Below, in pieces: positions 1-4,301 of a stretch of 6,103 nt of DNA. The DNA lies in assembly GCA_036759545.1 (NCBI GenBank), contig DAIOUL010000113.1, positions 1 to 6,103 of the forward strand, written 5' to 3'. Position 1 is the stretch's first letter. Every line of letters starts with the position of its first letter. The position numbers and the translations under genes are program-made. Under the pieces are notes generated by a model that was given only the letters and a program-made list of their open reading frames with translations, had not been told where the DNA came from and did not search any database. This stretch comes from 66-474 sp036759545. Its GTDB lineage: Bacteria > Pseudomonadota > Gammaproteobacteria > Xanthomonadales > Rhodanobacteraceae.

Positions 1-2
1 TC

Positions 3-1259
3 GTGTTCCTGACCATGCCGCGGCTGTGGAACGTCTGCCGCAAGCACGGCTGGGTCACGTCCGCGGATTTCGTCGAAGGCCGCTACGGCAGCAAGGGACT
101 TGCGCTCGCGGTCGCGTTCACCGGCGTGCTGGCGACCATGCCCTACATCGCGCTGCAACTGGTCGGTCTGGAAGTCGTGTTCGAAGCAATGGGGCTGTCC
201 GCGGTTGCCGGCAAGGAAACGCCGCTGCTGATCGCGTTCGCCATCCTCGCGCTCTACACGTATTCGAGCGGCCTGCGCGCGCCCGCTCTGATCGCGTTCG
301 TGAAGGATGCCATGCTCTACGTCACCGTGATCGCCGCGGTGGTGATCATCCCGATGAAACTGGGCGGTTATGGCGCGGTGTTCCGCGAAGCGCAGGCGGC
401 GTTCGCAGCGAGAGGCGGCGACACCGGCGTGTTGCTGAAGCCGGATCAATACTGGTCGTTCGCGACGCTCGCACTCGGCTCCGCGTTCGCATTGTTTCTG
501 TACCCGCATTCGATCACCGCGACGCTGTCCGCTTCCAGCTCCGATGCGATCCGCCGCAATGCGGTGTGGCTGCCTGCCTACAGTTTCCTGCTCGGCTTGA
601 TTGCCTTGCTCGGCTACATGGCGCTGGCCGCGCACATCAAGGTGAGCAGCGGCTCGATGGCGGTACCGGCGCTGATCAACGCCAGCTTCCCGCCGTGGTT
701 CGCAGGTTTCTGTTTCGCCGCGATCGCGTTGGGTGCGCTGGTGCCGGCGGCGATCATGTCGATCGGCGCGGCCAACCTCGTCACGCGCAACATCTGGCGC
801 GCGTACATCAATCCGAACTTGAGCGATGCCACCGAATCGCGCATCGCCAAGATCGTGTCGCTGGGGGTGAAGGTCGGCGCGCTCGCCTGCGTGCTGTGGC
901 TGCCGACGCAATTCGCCATCGACCTGCAACTGCTGGGCGGCATCTGGATCCTGCAGATCTTCCCGGCCGTGATCTGCGGCCTGTTCACGCGCTGGCTGCG
1001 GCCGCCCGCCCTGCTGTGCGGGTGGATCGCCGGAATGATCGCCGGCAGCGGGCTGGCCTGGCTCAACGGGTTGAAACCGGTGTACACCGTTGCTTTCGCT
1101 GGCGGCGCACACCGCGCCATCTACATCGGCCTGATCGCGCTGGCGATCAACTTCTTCGTCGCGATCGTGCTGACGCCGGCGGCTATAGCAATAGTCCAAC
1201 GTCCGGCGACTTTTGACTCCACAAAATCTGGAGACTACAACGATGCTTCAGTTGGTTGA
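3..1259 (+). CDS. Sodium:solute symporter, MctP-like (5' partial)
   Basis: This inner-membrane secondary transporter probably imports small carboxylates or similar solutes with Na+. The frame is open to the left edge, so the start lies outside; the GTG at position 3 is only the first in-frame codon. About ten hydrophobic segments are visible, near residues 33-57, 74-90, 95-118, 152-168, 191-212, 231-258, 283-300, 305-328, 335-353 and 371-392. The motif TSADFVEGRYGS (19-30) followed by ATMPYIALQLVG (44-55) is typical of the SSS family and its monocarboxylate permease MctP branch. PAAIMSIGAANLVTRNIW (248-265) matches the conserved helix that helps form the sodium site in this family. Substrate is inferred only. 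After LTP (390-392) the codons become AT-rich and the tail (AAIAIVQRPATFDSTKSG...) does not look like a native end. The C-terminus may have been replaced by the neighbouring insertion. Confidence 0.88.
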   Translation: MFLTMPRLWNVCRKHGWVTSADFVEGRYGSKGLALAVAFTGVLATMPYIALQLVGLEVVFEAMGLSAVAGKETPLLIAFAILALYTYSSGLRAPALIAFVKDAMLYVTVIAAVVIIPMKLGGYGAVFREAQAAFAARGGDTGVLLKPDQYWSFATLALGSAFALFLYPHSITATLSASSSDAIRRNAVWLPAYSFLLGLIALLGYMALAAHIKVSSGSMAVPALINASFPPWFAGFCFAAIALGALVPAAIMSIGAANLVTRNIWRAYINPNLSDATESRIAKIVSLGVKVGALACVLWLPTQFAIDLQLLGGIWILQIFPAVICGLFTRWLRPPALLCGWIAGMIAGSGLAWLNGLKPVYTVAFAGGAHRAIYIGLIALAINFFVAIVLTPAAIAIVQRPATFDSTKSGDYNDASVG

Positions 1260-1280
1260 GATGTCTTACTACGTTGTAGT
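1234..1280. repeat. 9-bp perfect inverted repeat (ACTACAACG / CGTTGTAGT)
   Basis: The arms are ACTACAACG at 1234-1242 and CGTTGTAGT at 1272-1280, with a 29-nt loop. The pair spans the symporter stop codon and lies about 34 nt beyond the end of the convergent ClpP-like gene. No T tract follows on either strand, so it is not a clear intrinsic terminator. The core resembles the AAC/GTT pairing of integron attC sites, but the consensus boxes do not fit, so I do not call it one. It could be a fragment of an insertion boundary or chance. Confidence 0.4.
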
Positions 1281-1313
1281 GTGCGGCCACGCTGCCTCCG
1301 CTCTTGGGGTCGC

Positions 1314-2021
1314 TCACTGAGATCCTGCACAGTTTTCGTAGTAGTTGAGCAGTTTTGATCTGACGGAATCGAGTTGCATCCTAAATCCGGTGCGGAATGC
1401 GCCGTTTTGATCGTCGACCCATGCTTCTAGACTATGACTCTCTACCAGACTTCCGAGGAGATTCTTCGGCAACACTTTCAGGTTAAATGTGACGGCGTTG
1501 TTCGTAACCGCAAGACTGCCTGAATCCGCTGCAAGCTCTTGTTTGTCATCGATGTTGAAGTAAGCCCGAAGTCCGCGATCAACGATTTGCTTCGCGCGAT
1601 CGTGGCCAACTATGTAGTCAGCCATAAGAGCTACTCCAGCAGGATCACAAAGCAACATAATCTTGTGTTCTCCATCGCTAGAGTTTTGATCCAAGACGAG
1701 ATAAGGGACTTGTCCCAGTAGCTTATATTCTGCCGCGATTGGCGCTGTGCCATTGTTCGCGATCCCGAACCGAAGCATTTCGCTTCCGTCTAACCACACC
1801 ACGTGATCTGGTGCGGCAAAAGACGCGAGCGTGAATACTTCAGGATTTATCCCCATCTCATGCAAGTAAGCAACGACAAGGCCCGACGCGGCTTCGATTT
1901 CCCCAACCTTCGCTGTGGTCGTATCGGGGAGATAGAACTGGTGAACCCCAAGGGCGCGCCTGACCTCGGTGCCCATCGCCACATTCCGCCCAAATAAGCA
2001 TACGCACATGCGCTCGCACAT
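1314..2021 (-). CDS. C-terminal piece of the ClpP-like gene (frame with histidine)
   Basis: This 235-codon open frame begins at an ATG inside the N-terminal piece. Its first ~25 residues (MCERMCVCLFGRNVAMG...) are the out-of-frame version of CASACAYAYLGG. True homology starts at ALGVHQFYLPD. It continues through SGLVVAYLHEMGINPEVFTLASFAAPDHVVWL, a helix-turn typical of COG3904-like proteins, then IANNG. An uncharacterised ~110-residue domain follows and ends in YYENCAGSQ. An automatic annotation may list it as a separate hypothetical protein. I see no convincing ribosome site for its own ATG, so independent translation is doubtful. Confidence 0.45.
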   Translation of the reverse strand: MCERMCVCLFGRNVAMGTEVRRALGVHQFYLPDTTTAKVGEIEAASGLVVAYLHEMGINPEVFTLASFAAPDHVVWLDGSEMLRFGIANNGTAPIAAEYKLLGQVPYLVLDQNSSDGEHKIMLLCDPAGVALMADYIVGHDRAKQIVDRGLRAYFNIDDKQELAADSGSLAVTNNAVTFNLKVLPKNLLGSLVESHSLEAWVDDQNGAFRTGFRMQLDSVRSKLLNYYENCAGSQ

Positions 2022-2437
2022 AACACGGCGCCAACTTGTGCCTGATTGTTGCTTGACATGAAAACAGGGCGCCCAATGAAGGTGGTCATTTGCGCGGCTC
2101 GAAAAAGCCTCCCAAGAGCCAGCCCAGCCATCAGGTCTCCTCCGGGCGAGTTCAGATAGATGTTGGAGCCCTCGGGTACCTGCCCGGACTTGACCATGGC
2201 CGAAAATCGAGCCGGTGCGTCAGAGTCGATCACCCCTGACAAATACACGTCAGGCGTACCGTGCACAAGGGATGCGACTTCTCGATCACCGACTCTTATC
2301 TCGAGTCGACTCGATACAGCTGAAGACGCCGATCCATATACTTCGCGGATCCAGAGCGATGCGATGAACACAGCGCACGTAATCGCTAGCCTTTGTACCC
2401 AAAACGTCAGTTTCGCTTGAGCTTGTGTATTGGTCAC
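1847..2437 (-). CDS. N-terminal piece of the ClpP-like gene (frame with nucleophile)
   Basis: Read alone, this frame gives a 196-residue protein. It holds the membrane or signal segment, the SPGG loop and the CASAC nucleophile motif up to about residue 164 (GAPLG, near 1946). Beyond that the translation (FTSSISPIRPQRRLG...) is basic and low in recognisable structure, as expected of out-of-frame read-through, and it stops at 1847. An alternative start at 2488 would add 17 residues (CLLKRKVRCGDLGDKL) without a better ribosome site. Without the GVHQF histidine the product should not be an active serine protease. Confidence 0.45.
   Translation of the reverse strand: MTNTQAQAKLTFWVQRLAITCAVFIASLWIREVYGSASSAVSSRLEIRVGDREVASLVHGTPDVYLSGVIDSDAPARFSAMVKSGQVPEGSNIYLNSPGGDLMAGLALGRLFRAAQMTTFIGRPVFMSSNNQAQVGAVLCASACAYAYLGGMWRWAPRSGAPLGFTSSISPIRPQRRLGKSKPRRALSLLTCMRWG
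1946..1949 (-). other. Likely frameshift point: G4 run in the ClpP-like gene
   Basis: On the minus strand the bases read CTTGGGGTTCACC. The upstream frame gives L-G-F-T; the downstream frame gives L-G-V-H-Q. Adding one G restores APLGVHQFY, the expected family sequence. A Gly-tRNA on GGG could also slip back one base onto an identical GGG. There is no full heptameric slippery site or obvious downstream stem, so deletion or sequencing error is simpler. Confidence 0.65.
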
Positions 2438-2445
2438 GAGTTTAT

Positions 2446-2450
2446 CCCCT
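2446..2450 (-). promoter_or_regulatory. Ribosome binding site AGGGG deciding the GTG start at 2437
   Basis: The minus strand reads AGGGGATAAACTCGTG, giving an 8-nt spacer to the GTG at 2437. This favours that codon over the further upstream in-frame GTG at 2488, which lacks a comparable site. Confidence 0.55.
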
Positions 2451-2539
2451 AAATCACCGCAACGTACTTTACGCTTAAGCAGGCACACTCGCGACGTCCC
2501 ATAATTCGTATTTAAAACTGCGCAAAATCCAAGCCAGCT

Positions 2540-3484
2540 TCATTCCAACGAGGGCTGCCAGACACACCGGCCGGCACTCACCCGTTCCCGTCCTTCCAGA
2601 TCGCGCGCCGTGAAGACTTCGGCGTAGCCGCCCTGTGTCAACAAAGAGCGCGTGGCTTCGCCTTGGTCGTAACCATGTTCGAACAGCAGCCAGCCGCCCT
2701 CGCGCAGATGCGCTCGCGCATCGCGCACGATGGTGCGGATCGCATCCAGGCCGTCCGTGCCGGAAACCAGCGCGGCGGGCGGTTCGAAGCGCAGGTCGCC
2801 TTCGCGCAGGTGCGGGTCGTTATCCGCGATGTAAGGCGGGTTGGAAACGATCAGGTCGAAATCGTGTGCGTCGCCCAATGCTGCGCACCAGTCGCCGCAA
2901 GCGAATTCGACGTTGCGCAAGCCGAGTCGCCGTGCGTTTTCGCGCGCGACCTCCAGCGCGGCGCCACTCGCATCCGTCGCGACAACGTGCGCGTCCGGCC
3001 GAGCCAGCGCGATCGCCAGCGCGATCGCGCCGGAACCGGTGCCGAGATCGGCGATCTGGTAGCCCGGATGCAGCGCAGCGGAATCCGGGGAGTCTCCCCC
3101 ACCTTGTCCCGGATTCCGTTTCACTCCATCCGGGCTACCTGAGCGTCCCGATGGAATGCGCGCCAAGGCCAGCTCCACCAGCAATTCCGTTTCCGGCCGC
3201 GGGATCAGCACGTCCGGCGCAACGCGCAGTTCCAGCGCGTGGAAGCCGCGCGTGCCGGTGAGATAGGCGACTGGTTCGCCGCGCGCGCGGCGCGCAATCA
3301 TTGAATCGAATGCCGCCACCCGCTCTTCGTCGACATCGTCGTCCGCGTGCGCGACCAGCCACGCGCGCGAAACATTCAACGTGTGCGCAAGCAGCAGCGC
3401 CGCTTCATCACGCATGGATGGCGCGTCGCGACCGCCGACGGACAATACGCGCGGCGCGCGCTCCAGCAGATCACGTATTCGCAT
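2540..3484 (-). CDS. prmC: PrmC (HemK) release-factor glutamine methyltransferase, with REP-encoded insert
   Basis: This cytoplasmic enzyme transfers a methyl group from S-adenosylmethionine to the glutamine of the GGQ motif in release factors RF1 and RF2, improving translation termination. The N-terminal helical domain (1-85) ends with RGEPVAYLTGTRGF (68-81), followed by LIPRPETE (93-100). The Rossmann domain has motif I ADLGTGSGAIALA (145-157), the acidic D171 at the end of strand 2, GDW (197-199), the signature SNPPYI (214-219) and RFEPPAAL (232-239). At 314 residues it is about 35 longer than E. coli PrmC. The excess is residues ~116-143 (GSPDGVKRNPGQGGG...ALHPGYQ), which are exactly the translated REP doublet. 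The start ATG has AGGA just upstream, inside the end of the preceding gene, and overlaps it by 14 nt, suggesting translational coupling. No frame damage is seen. Confidence 0.95.
   Translation of the reverse strand: MRIRDLLERAPRVLSVGGRDAPSMRDEAALLLAHTLNVSRAWLVAHADDDVDEERVAAFDSMIARRARGEPVAYLTGTRGFHALELRVAPDVLIPRPETELLVELALARIPSGRSGSPDGVKRNPGQGGGDSPDSAALHPGYQIADLGTGSGAIALAIALARPDAHVVATDASGAALEVARENARRLGLRNVEFACGDWCAALGDAHDFDLIVSNPPYIADNDPHLREGDLRFEPPAALVSGTDGLDAIRTIVRDARAHLREGGWLLFEHGYDQGEATRSLLTQGGYAEVFTARDLEGRERVSAGRCVWQPSLE
3058..3139. repeat. Inverted pair of REP elements (BIME-like) inside prmC
   Basis: Two REP units face each other. Unit 1 on the plus strand (3059-3089) has the foot GTAG, stem CCCGGAT (3063-3069) and partner ATCCGGG (3083-3089). 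Unit 2 on the minus strand (3138 down to ~3108) has the same foot, stem and partner. Over 31 aligned positions the two differ at about four loop bases. The outer arms GGTAGCCCGGAT (3058-3069) and ATCCGGGCTACC (3128-3139) pair perfectly over 12 bp. A GTAG foot beside an imperfect palindrome is the hallmark of REP sequences moved by RAYT (TnpA-REP) transposases. No RAYT gene is in this window. The element is read through in frame by prmC. Confidence 0.85.
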
Positions 3485-4187
3485 TGTCCTGCTGCGTGGC
3501 GACGCGCTCCGCCAGCGTCGTCTTCGGAGATTCCGGCGCGGGCTGCAGGCGGACGCGGGTCTCCAGCATCGGCGGCGCGCCGTCGGCGAGTCGGCGGAAC
3601 ACGCGCATTGTCAATGCGTCGGCTTCGCGCTGGTGCGCAGCAGCCTGACCGAGCGTCAACGAATCGTTGTCGCGTTCCGGTTGCGCGATGCCAGTGCCAT
3701 CCACGTTCAAATCGACCAACGCGATCTCGGGCGGCACCTGCAGGCGCGCGGGTCGTTCGTCCCACTCGAACACGCCGCGAAAGATGTAATCGCCGGCTGC
3801 GAGGCGCAAAGATGGCGTGCCGTTACGATCCAGCACGGTCGCGGCCGCGTTGTCGAGCTGCACCTGTTGCGGCCATGCGTCGCGGCTGCCGGGCAGGTCG
3901 ATCCAGCTTTCCGCATCGACGTGCACATCGAGCTGGAAATGCGCGCCGGCCTTGTCGACGATCAAGGTCAATCGGCCGGGCCATGCGCATTGGTACGCGT
4001 CGTCATCGCTGCCGTTCTGCGTGGACAGCAGCGGACAGGTGCGCTGCTCCTGGCCGTGCAGCACCCAGCCCTGCCAATCGCGGAGCTGCGGAGGAATCGA
4101 AGCTTCATCGGCTGCATGCGATCTGCCGACAATCAGGCCGCCGAAAATCAGGCACAGAGTCGCGAAAACCCCAAACGCACGGCGCAT
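3471..4187 (-). CDS. Secreted protein of unknown function, probably truncated
   Basis: The product is 238 residues. I chose the ATG at 4187 because GAGGGG lies 7 nt upstream and a signal peptide follows at once: MRRAFGVFATLCLIFGGLIVGRSHA, probably cut after residue 25 (SHA|AD). The frame itself is open 20 codons further upstream, but those codons lack a ribosome site. The mature part starts IPPQLRDWQGWVLHGQEQRTCP (31-52), with Cys51 and Cys67 as a possible disulfide. It then has beta-rich sequence including GDYIFRGVFEWDERPARLQVPPEIALVDLNVDG (132-164). From memory, this style matches the N-terminal domain of much longer (>1000-residue) envelope proteins in Xanthomonadales. Here it stops after LETRVRLQPAPES, where those proteins would continue, so it may be a truncated remnant. 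It overlaps prmC by 14 nt and probably shares its transcript. No enzymatic motif is visible. Confidence 0.75.
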   Translation of the reverse strand: MRRAFGVFATLCLIFGGLIVGRSHAADEASIPPQLRDWQGWVLHGQEQRTCPLLSTQNGSDDDAYQCAWPGRLTLIVDKAGAHFQLDVHVDAESWIDLPGSRDAWPQQVQLDNAAATVLDRNGTPSLRLAAGDYIFRGVFEWDERPARLQVPPEIALVDLNVDGTGIAQPERDNDSLTLGQAAAHQREADALTMRVFRRLADGAPPMLETRVRLQPAPESPKTTLAERVATQQDNANT

Positions 4188-4194
4188 GATCGTT

Positions 4195-4200
4195 CCCCTC
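4195..4200 (-). promoter_or_regulatory. Strong ribosome binding site GAGGGG for the secreted protein
   Basis: The minus strand reads GAGGGGAACGATCATG, with 7 nt between the site and the ATG at 4187. It settles the start against the longer open frame reaching 4247. Confidence 0.7.
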
Positions 4201-4217
4201 GCTTGGCGTTCGCGCGC

Positions 4218-4223
4218 AGTGTA
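4218..4223 (-). promoter_or_regulatory. Possible -10 element TACACT
   Basis: TACACT lies on the minus strand in the 63-nt gap between the hairpin and the ATG at 4187, in the context GGTTACACTG. It would give a leader of roughly 25 nt. No good -35 is visible 16-18 nt upstream (TGCCTC at best), so this is a weak call for a promoter of the secreted-protein/prmC pair. Confidence 0.25.
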
Positions 4224-4250
4224 ACCGCACGGCCGGAGCGGAGGCACGCT

Positions 4251-4287
4251 TCCCGTTCGCGGTTCGATATCTCAACCGCGAACGGGA
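4251..4287 (-). terminator. Perfect 14-bp hairpin after the aminopeptidase gene
   Basis: TCCCGTTCGCGGTT (4251-4264) pairs fully with AACCGCGAACGGGA (4274-4287) around a 9-nt loop (CGATATCTC). It begins 14 nt after the aminopeptidase stop codon and ends before the next gene's leader, the normal place for a terminator. No run of T follows on the minus strand (AGCGTGCC), so it would be a U-less or Rho-assisted terminator, or an mRNA 3'-end stabiliser. Confidence 0.6.
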
Positions 4288-4301
4288 TTGTCAGCACAAA
4301 A

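Larger units (their letters stand above)
1314..2437 (-). pseudogene. Frameshifted ClpP-fold (COG3904-like) exported putative serine protease
   Basis: Two overlapping reading frames join into one ~374-residue protein if one base is restored in the G run at 1946-1949. Residues ~10-32 (LTFWVQRLAITCAVFIASLWI) form a signal anchor or signal peptide. VYLSGVIDSD (64-73) and NIYLNSPGGDLMAGLALGR (92-110) match the ClpP/crotonase core, where the GG turn forms an oxyanion hole. CASAC (140-144) supplies the likely nucleophile Ser142. After the repair point, GVHQFY supplies the likely catalytic His166. The remaining ~170 residues hold the end of this fold and a domain I do not recognise, ending in a Cys close to the C-terminus. 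By family analogy it would cleave proteins or peptides in the periplasm; the substrate is unknown. I chose GTG at 2437 because AGGGG lies 8 nt upstream; the frame itself is open back to a GTG at 2488. The break could be a real mutation, a sequencing error or, less likely, ribosomal slippage. Confidence 0.75.
1184..2535. other. AT-richer inserted segment between symporter and prmC
   Basis: By eye, GC content drops from the strongly GC-rich flanks to roughly half in this stretch, and third positions lose their G/C preference. The change begins within the last codons of the symporter, just after LTP, and ends close to the prmC stop codon. The only recognisable content is the frameshifted ClpP-like gene. 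I found no transposase, integrase, tRNA or matching terminal repeats at the two edges, so the mechanism of entry is unknown. Boundaries are approximate. Horizontal acquisition is inferred from composition and from the odd symporter tail. Confidence 0.5.

Noticed and set aside
26..1216. 396-codon plus-strand open frame within the symporter
   Set aside because: Arg/His-rich out-of-frame translation of the symporter; no hydrophobic segments or known motif.
1194..1280. Integron attC site at the island's left edge
   Set aside because: GTCCAAC at 1194-1200 fits the RYYYAAC box, but no matching GTTRRRY partner or paired inner boxes occur at a suitable distance, and no integrase is present.
1539..2420. 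Three short plus-strand open frames (from 1539, 1803 and 2160)
   Set aside because: All lie antisense to the ClpP-like gene and lack ribosome sites or recognisable protein features.
2500..2530. Promoter for the ClpP-like gene (TTGGAT ... TACGAA on the minus strand)
   Set aside because: Spacing of 16 is acceptable but both hexamers are poor matches in an AT-rich stretch, so it is not listed as a feature.
3056..3141. CTG target-site duplication flanking the REP doublet
   Set aside because: A 3-bp match (3056-3058 and 3139-3141) is too short to distinguish from chance, and the implied insert length would not keep the prmC frame.
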